DNA from: Planctomycetaceae bacterium
GTDB lineage: Bacteria > Planctomycetota > Planctomycetia > Pirellulales > Pirellulaceae
Length of the DNA: 26,479 nucleotides
Assembly: GCA_003506095.1 (NCBI GenBank)
Contig: DNWZ01000795.1
Span: 1-26,479, forward strand
Direction: 5' to 3'
Under the pieces are notes generated by a model. That model was not told the DNA's origin. It saw only the letters and a program-made list of their open reading frames with translations, and did no database searches. A program made the translations under genes and the position numbers. Positions 8,437 to 16,103 of the stretch are shown here, one piece after another (position 1 is the stretch's first letter; every line of letters starts with the position of its first letter).

Positions 8437-10770
8437 TTATTCCAGCACCTTTCGGTCTTGTGAAATCGTGATTGGCCAGCCTGGGAATTGGTTGTTAGGA
8501 TTCCCGTCCGTCGGATCGACCAGAAACCGGAACGCTTCCAAATGATACGTTTTTGCGTCCGTATCGATCGTGACAAAACCGATGCCGCTCGCCTTCTGAT
8601 GCGCCCGTTCATAACGATTCTGTTTTGATGCGACTTCGGGATTGCCCACCGCATACACAAACATCTTATTACCAAATCCATCCAGGTATTCGCCCGTGTT
8701 GGCCAATCCATGCGAAGGTCGGTTGGCGTGCGGCATTCCCAGTTCGTCAGGTCGCCACCAACGTGGATAACCGACAGCGATCGCCGGCGCACAAAACGAC
8801 CATATGCTGTCGCGATGTTCGTCGATCCCATACTGCACGACCGTCGTCAAATGCTGGTCGCCATTAAGATGCAAAGCCTGGGAACCTTCCAAGCTGCGCA
8901 GTGCGTCATTGCGTTTGGATTGCGGCCATCCGCCGCTGTCCAAATCCGCCTTCAAAAATCCGTCATAACCGCCATGATGGGTCGCCGCACCGGCAAACAG
9001 CGTTTGGCTCAGCAGAACCTTCATCGTATGCCCACGCCAATCATTTGACCACGCTTTTAAAAACGCCTCCTGGCGATCGCCTAACAATACCAGATCCGGT
9101 TTGTCCAGCGATGACGTATCAAAGTCGGGCGATGTCACGTGGTCAGCACGCGGTCCATCCGTCTTCACGCGGTCCGGGCCGCTTTTGAATTGGCGATCCG
9201 CAATGATCGCAAAACTGACGCCACCATAAACCATATCGCCATGATAAACGCTGATATTTTGTTTCACCGGCGCTGGATCATAAAAATCGGGATGATGCGA
9301 TGTGCAGGTTGCATGAACCACGTTCACCATGCGAGCCGGCTGCGCATACCCGCCGCGCGATGACGCTCCCGGATCGACCGAAAAGTCCATCGCCATACCA
9401 GCTTCGCCCCAAACGTTACCCTGGAACACGTCGTGATCGTCCGGCAACACGATTGTCGGACGCGATCGCATCGCTTCGCCAAAAGCCCATCCGAATTGGT
9501 AATACTTCCGCAAGTAATTCAGAATGGCTGGTTCGGCGGGCGAGCGGATGATGCCGAAACCGCCATGATTCTCGTACAGTTGGTCGCCAGAAAAATACAA
9601 TAAATCTGGGTCGAGCTTCATCAGGTTATTGGCGACCGGTTCATACGGAAACGCATAATCATTTTGGCAAGTCAGCGAAGCGACTCGCAACGGTCGGCCG
9701 ACCGGATTGGCGCGAATCACACCATCGCGATACGAAACCGATTCGCCGCCGGATGTATCCCGCAGCTTATAACCGAGCCGATATGGGATCGGGCGACTTT
9801 GGTCCCAATTCGGAACGCGGAACGTCGCCGTCCAAGCGTCTCGATTCAGCGGCGATTCGCTGATCTTGGTCCACTGTTCACCCGATTTAATTTCGAGTGA
9901 AACATTCGGATCATCGTCGTCGCCCAGAGGTGGAGTGAGCGCGGTGATTTTCATCACAAACCCTTCCGTGCCGCGAGAATCGCTGAGCGAATACATCGAC
10001 CAGAGGATCGGCCCAAACGCTTGCGATTTGTTCACCGTGAACGCTTCGCCGGTGGCTTTCCAGTCGCTGAACCGATAACGATTCAGCGGTTTTTGTTTCG
10101 CTGCATTTCTCGGCGATGGCTGTGCAAAGTTGTTGACGATCGCGACATTGCCGATCAAGTTTTCAGTCGCAAAAGGGTGGCTCAGCCGAGCGATTTCGAC
10201 CGGCGCATCGGCGTCGGAAATCTTATAAGCCACCAGCGTCAACTTGACTTGTTTTGAATCACGGTTTGAATCCGCTTTTGAATCAGCGATCGGTTCATTC
10301 GTCAACACCAAGCGGATCGGTTCTTGTGCGGCGGCCGGATCGGCAATCCGCTGTGTTGCTGGTCCCAACTTCAATTCGTTGTTGATAATGCCCGCTTGGA
10401 TACCGCCGTTGGCGAAACAGTTGCTGCGATACTCGCCGATGTCGCTGCGTACACCGATCCGAAATCCTGCGCCGCCGCCTGCGGCGGTCGATTCGATGAC
10501 GCGAAACTTGACCGACATTTCAAGCGGCTTGGTCGGGTCGGTGACTTGATGAGTCAGCAGATGGACGTTGCGTCCACCTGCACCGATTTTGCATTCCGCT
10601 TCGCCGTTGACCACATGCCAATCTTCCATCGGATTGGCCCAATAGTCTGCGCCTAACCAGACGCGATCGGCGGACGTTGACCAGGCGGTCTGAGCGGCGG
10701 CTTGTTCGGCAAAGCTGAAAGGGTTCAGCAGCAGCAGCAAGCAGGCTGTTGCGAAGTGGAACGTTTTCAT
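8437..10770 (-). CDS. PhoD-like metallophosphatase, secreted
   Basis: This protein of about 777 residues starts with a signal peptide (MKTFHFATACLLLLLNPFSF, then Ala-rich AAAQ). A long N-terminal beta-rich region of about 350 residues follows. The C-terminal half is a PhoD/calcineurin-like phosphoesterase, with FSGDQLYE, LPDDHDVFQGN, LVLLGDRQEAFL and HLNGDQHLTT, which carry the Asp and His metal ligands. The expected role is release of phosphate from organic phosphomono- or diesters in the periplasm or outside the cell. I chose ATG 10770 for the signal peptide; the frame is open 213 bases further upstream but there it overlaps the dipeptidase gene in another frame. The spacing of 61 bp to that gene suggests one transcript. 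No Shine-Dalgarno sequence is visible. Confidence 0.87.
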   Translation of the reverse strand: MKTFHFATACLLLLLNPFSFAEQAAAQTAWSTSADRVWLGADYWANPMEDWHVVNGEAECKIGAGGRNVHLLTHQVTDPTKPLEMSVKFRVIESTAAGGGAGFRIGVRSDIGEYRSNCFANGGIQAGIINNELKLGPATQRIADPAAAQEPIRLVLTNEPIADSKADSNRDSKQVKLTLVAYKISDADAPVEIARLSHPFATENLIGNVAIVNNFAQPSPRNAAKQKPLNRYRFSDWKATGEAFTVNKSQAFGPILWSMYSLSDSRGTEGFVMKITALTPPLGDDDDPNVSLEIKSGEQWTKISESPLNRDAWTATFRVPNWDQSRPIPYRLGYKLRDTSGGESVSYRDGVIRANPVGRPLRVASLTCQNDYAFPYEPVANNLMKLDPDLLYFSGDQLYENHGGFGIIRSPAEPAILNYLRKYYQFGWAFGEAMRSRPTIVLPDDHDVFQGNVWGEAGMAMDFSVDPGASSRGGYAQPARMVNVVHATCTSHHPDFYDPAPVKQNISVYHGDMVYGGVSFAIIADRQFKSGPDRVKTDGPRADHVTSPDFDTSSLDKPDLVLLGDRQEAFLKAWSNDWRGHTMKVLLSQTLFAGAATHHGGYDGFLKADLDSGGWPQSKRNDALRSLEGSQALHLNGDQHLTTVVQYGIDEHRDSIWSFCAPAIAVGYPRWWRPDELGMPHANRPSHGLANTGEYLDGFGNKMFVYAVGNPEVASKQNRYERAHQKASGIGFVTIDTDAKTYHLEAFRFLVDPTDGNPNNQFPGWPITISQDRKVLE

Positions 10771-10831
10771 CGGAGATAGTTGGATAAGCAGTTGAGGTGA
10801 TTTTGCACGTTTGGAGAAGCCTCGAAAGGCT

Positions 10832-12238
10832 CTACGAACGATCCGGCGACATGCTGCCGAGGTAATGCCACAAATGCGCACTCGCTCGGATACCGCGATA
10901 GTAATCTGCGACACGGAACTTTTCGTTGGGGCTGTGTGCCGCGTCGTCGTCCAGGCCCCAACCCAACAGCAAGCAATCGGCATTCAATGCGGCTTGAAAC
11001 TTTGCCACGATCGGGATCGAACCGCCTTCGCGAATCATCACGGGAGCGACTCCGAAGGCATCGCCGATCGCTTTTTTCGCCGCTTCGACATACGGGCTGT
11101 CGATCGACGTAACCATTCCCGGTGCCCCGTGTCCCAAATGGATCGACAAATTGACTCCGGCCGGCAAATGCGCCTGCAAGTGTTCGCGAACGGCATCCGC
11201 GATTTTCTTGGGGTCTTGATTGGGTACCAGCCGGAATGTGAACTTGGCCGTCGCGCTGGCCGGAATAATCGTCTTGCCGCCTTCGCCCTGATGTCCTGAC
11301 GTCAGGCCGTTGATGTCGAACGTCGGCCTTGCCCAGCGGCGAGCGTTGGTTGAATAACCGACTTCGCCGAACAGCATCGGGACACCCAACTGTCCGGCCA
11401 TTCGCGCGTCTTCGCTGGAAAGAGCTTCGATCGCCGCCAATTCCGACTGCGACAATTCTTGACAATCGTCATAAAAACCTTTGACGGCGATTCGGCCGTC
11501 GGCATCGACCATCGACGCCATCAAGTGGCACAGCGCGATCGCCGGGTTCATCACTGCGCCGCCGAAACTGCCACTGTGCAGATCGCGGTTGGGGCCATCG
11601 ACACGAATCTCCATCGCCAAAATACCTCGCAACCCGTAAGTGATCGCCGGTTGCCCGTCTGCGTATTGGCTGCTGTCACTGATCACGACGCAATCGCACG
11701 CCAAATCGGCGGCGATGTCTGGCAAAACCGCTTCCAGGCCGTCGCTGCCGACTTCCTCTTCGCCTTCGATCAAGAACTTCACCTGCAACGGCAGCGGCGT
11801 GCCGCTGGCCAACCATTCGGCGACACTTTGGATATGCGTTAACGCTTGGCCTTTGTCGTCCGTCGCACCGCGGGCATAAAGGTTGCCATCGCGGACTGTC
11901 GGGTCAAACGGCCCCGTGATCCATTTCTCAAGCGGTTCGGCCGGCTGGACGTCGTAGTGGCCATAGACCAGCACGACCGGTGCCCCCGGCACAGGTGGCG
12001 TTTCTGCGTAAACGCAGTCGAAACCGGGGGTTGCGATTCGACGTGTGGGCATTCCGACGGCCCGAAATTTGGCTTCCAACCACTTTGCCGCATCGTCCAT
12101 GGCGGCCGTGGCGCGAGGGTCGCTGCTGACGCTGGCGATTCGCAACCATTGGCAAAGGTCGTCCAGATGCGTGTCGTGGCGGTCGTCGAGACGGGCGGCG
12201 ACTGCGGCGGGAAATGGCTTGGGGGTCGAGTTGGGCAT
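10832..12238 (-). CDS. M20 family metallopeptidase (dipeptidase)
   Basis: This zinc-dependent dipeptidase of the M20 clan (carnosinase/CNDP-like, 468 residues) is probably cytoplasmic, since no signal peptide is seen. The metal-site motifs are present in order: VLVYGHYDVQP (His and Asp), GATDDKG (bridging Asp), LIEGEEEVGS (catalytic Glu and metal Glu), VVISDSSQ (Asp) and, near the C-terminus, AHLWHYLG (His). The lid domain between about 190 and 380 contains DLHSGSFGGAVMNP, typical of this group. The length matches the family. The start ATG 12238 is the first Met before conserved sequence. It is divergent from clpS across 195 bp and is followed on the same strand by the PhoD-like gene. Confidence 0.92.
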   Translation of the reverse strand: MPNSTPKPFPAAVAARLDDRHDTHLDDLCQWLRIASVSSDPRATAAMDDAAKWLEAKFRAVGMPTRRIATPGFDCVYAETPPVPGAPVVLVYGHYDVQPAEPLEKWITGPFDPTVRDGNLYARGATDDKGQALTHIQSVAEWLASGTPLPLQVKFLIEGEEEVGSDGLEAVLPDIAADLACDCVVISDSSQYADGQPAITYGLRGILAMEIRVDGPNRDLHSGSFGGAVMNPAIALCHLMASMVDADGRIAVKGFYDDCQELSQSELAAIEALSSEDARMAGQLGVPMLFGEVGYSTNARRWARPTFDINGLTSGHQGEGGKTIIPASATAKFTFRLVPNQDPKKIADAVREHLQAHLPAGVNLSIHLGHGAPGMVTSIDSPYVEAAKKAIGDAFGVAPVMIREGGSIPIVAKFQAALNADCLLLGWGLDDDAAHSPNEKFRVADYYRGIRASAHLWHYLGSMSPDRS

Positions 12239-12329
12239 TGTTTAAGTGTTACCTGCAGGACAACCGTTAAAGTTTCTGAAGTTGTAGAAAGAAAAGGCGA
12301 TAAAAACGTTTCGCCGGGAACAAAATGGA

Positions 12330-12358
12330 TTACCGCTAGAAGTGGCATGCGCTACAAT
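12330..12358 (+). promoter_or_regulatory. candidate sigma-70 type promoter of clpS
   Basis: TTACCG (12330-12335) and TACAAT (12353-12358) are separated by 17 bases. The -10 box matches the consensus at five of six positions, the -35 box at three. Transcription would start about 12365, leaving a leader of roughly 70 bases with two small GC-rich hairpins (around 12367-12381 and 12391-12404) before the clpS ATG. Confidence 0.45.
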
Positions 12359-12433
12359 ATACGCCGCTGCGGAGGCCGCATGGGGCAGCCTCGCCAGCGA
12401 GGGCATTATCAGGTTCGAACGAGTTCAACGAAG

Positions 12434-12829
12434 ATGTCAGAAGAACAGGCCGTATTGGATGAAATGGTCACCGTCAGAGATACCGAGACGGATAATCGAG
12501 TCGATCACCGGGGACGCAACAAAAACAAACGAGACCAGCAGCGGGATCACCGTGCAAAGCAGCAACCGCGTTACAACGTGATTCTGTGGGACGATCCGGA
12601 CCATAGTTACGAGTATGTGATCGTGATGGTCAAGGAGTTGTTTCGCAAGCCGATTGAAACGGGGTTTCAGGTTGCCAAGGAAGTCGACACAACGGGTCGA
12701 GCGATTTTGTTGACGACGACGCGCGAGCACGCTGAATTGAAGCGTGATCAGATTCACGCTTTTGGCAAGGACCAGTACATCGAGCGCTGCAAAGGCAGTA
12801 TGTCAGCAACGATCGAACCGGTCGAATGA
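12434..12829 (+). CDS. clpS: ATP-dependent Clp protease adaptor ClpS
   Basis: ClpS binds proteins with destabilising N-terminal residues and delivers them to the Clp AAA+ unfoldase (ClpA or ClpC) for degradation. The protein has 131 residues: a charged, disordered N-terminal tail (1-44, rich in Arg, Asp and Gln) and a ClpS core from YNVILWDDPDHSYEYV (47-62) through VDTTGRAILLTT (84-95) to the C-terminus. The start ATG 12434 lies in a GAAG context. The frame is open for 196 codons upstream, but that stretch is antisense to the dipeptidase and contains the promoter. Pocket residues differ from the E. coli form: DDP at 53-55 where E. coli has NDD, Tyr59 at the gatekeeper Met position, and Asp85 at the His66 position. 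No clpA or clpC is nearby. Confidence 0.88.
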   Translation: MSEEQAVLDEMVTVRDTETDNRVDHRGRNKNKRDQQRDHRAKQQPRYNVILWDDPDHSYEYVIVMVKELFRKPIETGFQVAKEVDTTGRAILLTTTREHAELKRDQIHAFGKDQYIERCKGSMSATIEPVE

Positions 12830-12907
12830 CCAAAAGTGTTATAGGCTAAGCACGTCGGTAGAAATAGATCGGTTAAACGAGTAGGGAACTCGCCCCAGCC
12901 CTTCGCC

Positions 12908-12979
12908 CCCGGAGTGCCGTGGTGCCGGAGTGCCGGAGTGCCGGAGTGCCGGGGTGCCGGAGTGCCGGGGTGCCGGGGT
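12908..12979. repeat. 8-bp tandem repeat array, nine units
   Basis: Nine consecutive 8-bp units of GCCGGAGT or GCCGGGGT occur; the first has C in place of the leading G and the second reads GCCGTGGT. The unit is not a multiple of three and lies in the 276-bp gap between clpS and the beta-propeller gene, so it is non-coding. Variation sits almost entirely at the sixth position (A or G), as expected when units are copied from each other. Confidence 0.95.
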
Positions 12980-13019
12980 AGAAGGGGGCCAGAACCCTGT
13001 GCAGATAGCGCTGCCCTTC

Positions 13020-13090
13020 AGAGAGTGTCGCCACTGGTCTTCTACCGATATACTTGTGCAGAAGTGCTTAGGAAGCCTATGCCACTCTCT
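13020..13090 (+). other. inverted repeat upstream of the beta-propeller gene
   Basis: AGAGAGTG (13020-13027) and its reverse complement CACTCTCT (13083-13090) enclose 55 bases, which include a smaller GCTT/AAGC hairpin. The structure ends 15 bases before the ATG at 13106 and could form in the leader RNA. Arms of 8 bp over this distance can arise by chance. Confidence 0.3.
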
Positions 13091-13105
13091 TCATGAAACG
13101 GACTT

Positions 13106-14800
13106 ATGACCACGCCTGAAACCTCGGAAACTTACAAAAACCCGCAAGACGCGGAAAAACCAAAGCGAGTGAAGTTCAAGCGTCTGCTGGTCACCATGGC
13201 GGCCTGTGCCATCATCGGCATTGGCGTCCAGTTTATCTCGGCCATCAACGACAACTCCGTTCGCAACGCGATCAGCCTGATTGCCGGGATCTTTGCGATC
13301 GCAGGATTCGCCGTTTGGGTCTATCGCGCGATCGCAATATCCTCGCCCCGCTGGATCGCACTGCTGATCACGGCTTCGATGCTTGCCTTGCCAGCAACCC
13401 TGTTTCGCATCCGCGGTTTCTCTGGCGAAATCATTCCACAGATCGAGTTTCGCTTCGCCGGCGAACGCCAGGTCCGCAAGGAACCGCTCGCCACCGACGA
13501 CCAGAGCGTCGACATTGCCGACGCTGGTCACATCGCCCCCACGGCGTTCAGCCAGTTTCTCGGTTCACAGCGAAACGCGATTGTCCAGCAACGTGAGTTC
13601 AAAGTGCCCGCGTCAGCCGACGCAATGAAGGTGCTGTGGCGTCAGCCGATCGGCGAAGGTTGGTCTGGCTTTTCGATCGTCGGCGGCCGCTGCATCACGC
13701 TGGAGCAACGCGGCAACGAGGAATGTGTCACCTGTTACCGTTTGGCCGATGGCGAACTGCTGTGGATCCACGTCGAAACCGCACGGCATGAAAATCCGCT
13801 GGGTGGAATCGGTCCACGATCGATGCCGACAATCGTCGGCGACCGCGTTTACACGCAAGGTGCAACCGGCATCGTCAACTGCCTCGAACTGGCAACGGGA
13901 AAACCGATTTGGCGTCGCGAATTATTGAAAATCGCCGGCTGGCAACCCAACGCCAGTGACAACGCGATCAATTGGGGCAGGTCCGGTTCACCGCTGGTCA
14001 TCGACGACATTTGCGTACTGCCGCTTGGCGGTCCCGACGACATCGCAACTTCTGCGACAACCGGCGGGGACGATGCGGCCAGCGACAGAGATGCAAACGT
14101 GATCGGGCGGTCGCTGATCGCGCTGGACGCAAACGATGGCACCATCCGATGGACGGCGGGCGACGATCAAATCAGCTACGCATCGCCGATTCGAATGACC
14201 TTAGCTGGCGTCGACCAAATCGTGACTGTGAACGAAAACACGGTCCAGGGGCACGCCGTTGGCGATGGCCAAGTGCTGTGGTCGACCAAGTGGAGCGGCC
14301 AGAGCAACGGAGCGGCCAACTGTTCGTCGGCAATGCAATTCGGCCAGAACTCGTTCTGGATCGGCAAGGCTTATGGACAAGGCAGCGCGTTGTATGACGT
14401 CAACGTCGTCGATTCGGGATTAGAAGTGTCGCGGCGTTGGCGGAAACCGAGCGTCTTGAAAACGAAGTTTACGCACCCGGCGATCGTCGACGAGTTCGCT
14501 TATGCGATTTCTGACGGGACACTGGAATGCATCAGCTTGGGAGACGCCAATCGTATGTGGGCGCAACCGCGCGGAACCCGCTACGGGCACGGCCATTTGA
14601 TATTGGTCGAAGATGTGATGGTTGTACAAACCGAACCCGGCGACGTCGCTTTCGTCGCTGTGCGCACCGACAAATTTGAAGAGATCTTAAGGGTCCCGGC
14701 GCTGGCATCGAAATCCTGGAACATTCCATCCGTCGCAGGCCGTTATCTGGCGGTACGAAACGACGTCGAAGCGATCGTTTATCAGCTGGAGCAGCGGTAA
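13106..14800 (+). CDS. membrane-anchored PQQ-type beta-propeller protein
   Basis: This protein has 564 residues. After a Lys-rich cytoplasmic tail there are three hydrophobic helices (about 28-50, 55-78 and 82-102). A C-terminal domain of PQQ-like/BamB-type repeats follows: CYRLADGELLWIHV, CLELATGKPIWRRE, LIALDANDGTIRWTAGDD and VQGHAVGDGQVLWSTKW. Each repeat has the strand-turn-strand pattern ending in a Trp. The propeller lacks the disulfide and catalytic base expected of a quinoprotein dehydrogenase, so a scaffold or binding role is more likely than an enzyme. Such proteins are abundant in planctomycetes. The start ATG 13106 is the first in frame, and the Thr/Lys-rich tail fits the positive-inside rule. 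It ends 147 bp before the probable start of corA. Confidence 0.8.
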   Translation: MTTPETSETYKNPQDAEKPKRVKFKRLLVTMAACAIIGIGVQFISAINDNSVRNAISLIAGIFAIAGFAVWVYRAIAISSPRWIALLITASMLALPATLFRIRGFSGEIIPQIEFRFAGERQVRKEPLATDDQSVDIADAGHIAPTAFSQFLGSQRNAIVQQREFKVPASADAMKVLWRQPIGEGWSGFSIVGGRCITLEQRGNEECVTCYRLADGELLWIHVETARHENPLGGIGPRSMPTIVGDRVYTQGATGIVNCLELATGKPIWRRELLKIAGWQPNASDNAINWGRSGSPLVIDDICVLPLGGPDDIATSATTGGDDAASDRDANVIGRSLIALDANDGTIRWTAGDDQISYASPIRMTLAGVDQIVTVNENTVQGHAVGDGQVLWSTKWSGQSNGAANCSSAMQFGQNSFWIGKAYGQGSALYDVNVVDSGLEVSRRWRKPSVLKTKFTHPAIVDEFAYAISDGTLECISLGDANRMWAQPRGTRYGHGHLILVEDVMVVQTEPGDVAFVAVRTDKFEEILRVPALASKSWNIPSVAGRYLAVRNDVEAIVYQLEQR

Positions 14801-14947
14801 GCATCCTGTGATCAATCAGTGACGCGTTGAGGCGTAGCGGATGTCGCCGGCTTTGTTCCCGTCGTGCCGCTAGCGTGGCAAGGATGGTACGATCATCCGA
14901 TCTGGCACAGCTTCACACAATCGCTTTATCGTTTCGAAAGATTCCCA

Positions 14948-15913
14948 GTGTTTCGCATTCTCAATAGCCATGAAAATGGCCAATCTGTCGCTGGGTCTGA
15001 TTTATCCGATGTCGCCCCACCACCTGCCGGCTGTCTTCGGTGGATCGATCTGGTGGAACAAGATGCAACGAAACTGAGAATATTATCGGAACGCTTTCGC
15101 TTTCATCCGCTGGCGATCGAAGACTGTCTGCATTTCGACCAGCGTCCCAAGTTAGAATCCTACAGTGATCATATGTTTTTGGTGATCCATGGATTTCGTG
15201 TCAATGGAGACAGGGAGTTGACATCCGAAGCGGTGGAGTTGCACATTTTTCTTGGCCGCGATTTTCTGGTCACCGTTCACGAACATCCGCTGCCAGAACT
15301 TGACGCCGTTTGGAACCGATTGGTTCAAGACGGCAGTCTTCTGTGGCGCGGCGCCGATTATGTTTGTTACCTGATCGCTGATGCATTGGTCGACGGTTAC
15401 TTTCCGGTCGTCGATGGCATCATGGCCAAGATCGATCAACTGGAAGACCGCGTGCTGGACGTTTCCGAGGACGTCAACTTGCAAGACATCCTCGACCTGA
15501 AGCGGTTATTGGTTGAAATGCGACGCATTTTGTCACCTCAGCGTGATGTTTTAGCGTTGTTATCCAAGCGTGGCGAAGGTTGGATCAACGAACACACCGC
15601 GATCTATTTTCGTGATGTATATGACCACGTGCTAAGACTGCACGAAACGGTCGAATCGGCGCGTGAAATGGTGGCCAACACACGCGACGCCTATCTTTGG
15701 TCCGCTTCGCAGCGCACCAATGAGATTATGAAGCGGTTGACGATCCTCAGTGCGATCTTCTTGCCACTGACATTTGTGACTGGTTTTTTTGGCCAGAACT
15801 TTGAAGGCATGCCCTTTGGTAACGATGGACTGATGATCGCAATGCTGGCAAGTTGCGTCTTGATCCCTGCGGGCATGATCTACTATTTCATAAAAAGCAA
15901 ATGGTTTGCATGA
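14948..15913 (+). CDS. corA: CorA-type Mg2+/divalent cation transporter
   Basis: This is an inner-membrane channel of the CorA family that takes up Mg2+ or a related divalent ion as a pentamer. It is about 321 residues long, the normal size. An N-terminal cytoplasmic alpha/beta domain contains PLAIEDCLHFDQRPKLESYSDH and LVTVHEHP. A long helical stalk covers about 145-265. Two membrane helices at the C-terminus flank the selectivity loop, and a Lys-containing tail (YFIKSKWFA) follows. The loop reads FFGQNFEGMP, with GQN at 282-284 in place of the usual GMN. I chose GTG 14948 because GAAAGA lies just upstream and the protein then begins at the first beta strand. The longer frame from GTG 14864 adds 28 residues and overlaps an inverted repeat. 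Confidence 0.87.
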   Translation: MFRILNSHENGQSVAGSDLSDVAPPPAGCLRWIDLVEQDATKLRILSERFRFHPLAIEDCLHFDQRPKLESYSDHMFLVIHGFRVNGDRELTSEAVELHIFLGRDFLVTVHEHPLPELDAVWNRLVQDGSLLWRGADYVCYLIADALVDGYFPVVDGIMAKIDQLEDRVLDVSEDVNLQDILDLKRLLVEMRRILSPQRDVLALLSKRGEGWINEHTAIYFRDVYDHVLRLHETVESAREMVANTRDAYLWSASQRTNEIMKRLTILSAIFLPLTFVTGFFGQNFEGMPFGNDGLMIAMLASCVLIPAGMIYYFIKSKWFA

Positions 15914-15919
15914 TCAAGC

Positions 15920-15944
15920 GTAGAGCGATTGTCCTCAATCGCTC
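15920..15944 (+). repeat. GTAG-headed REP-like hairpin downstream of corA
   Basis: GTAG at 15920-15923 leads into a perfect 9-bp stem, GAGCGATTG (15923-15931) and CAATCGCTC (15936-15944), with a TCCT loop. It begins seven bases after the corA stop. A 5' GTAG tetranucleotide followed by a palindrome is the hallmark of REP elements moved by RAYT (REP-associated tyrosine transposases). No T-tract follows, so a simple intrinsic terminator is less likely. Confidence 0.75.
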
Positions 15945-15948
15945 CCGA

Positions 15949-16014
15949 ATAATACCGGCATAATACTGGATCAATACCGGAATAATACTGGATCAATACC
16001 GGAATAATAAAAGG
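15949..16014. repeat. 11-bp periodic AT-rich tandem array
   Basis: Six 11-bp units lie between the two REP-like hairpins, built on ATAATACTGGA alternating with TCAATACCGGA; the central four form an exact 22-bp dimer repeated twice (15960-15981 and 15982-16003). The outer units are degenerate. The array is non-coding. Confidence 0.9.
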
Positions 16015-16078
16015 GCGATACCATGCCGCCGAAGCTGTTTTGCATCGCGCAGGTTTGGTTTAAAAGTTGATTCGTTCT

Positions 16079-16103
16079 GAACGATTGAGGACAATCGTTC
16101 TAC
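16079..16103 (-). repeat. GTAG-headed REP-like hairpin at the rsmD 3' end
   Basis: On the minus strand GTAG (16103-16100) leads into GAACGATTG, a TCCT loop and CAATCGTTC, a perfect 9-bp stem. It differs from the corA-side copy only at one base pair (A-T for G-C), with both sides changed, so pairing is kept. The TAG of the head is the stop codon of rsmD. The two copies face outwards, as in paired REP (BIME) arrangements. Confidence 0.75.

Noticed and set aside
11846..12433. Long N-terminal extension of clpS
   Set aside because: The open frame is the antisense shadow of the dipeptidase and would include the promoter; ClpS begins at 12434.
14864..14947. Longer corA starting at GTG 14864
   Set aside because: The extra 28 residues do not resemble a CorA N-terminus and overlap an inverted repeat; GTG 14948 has a better ribosome site.
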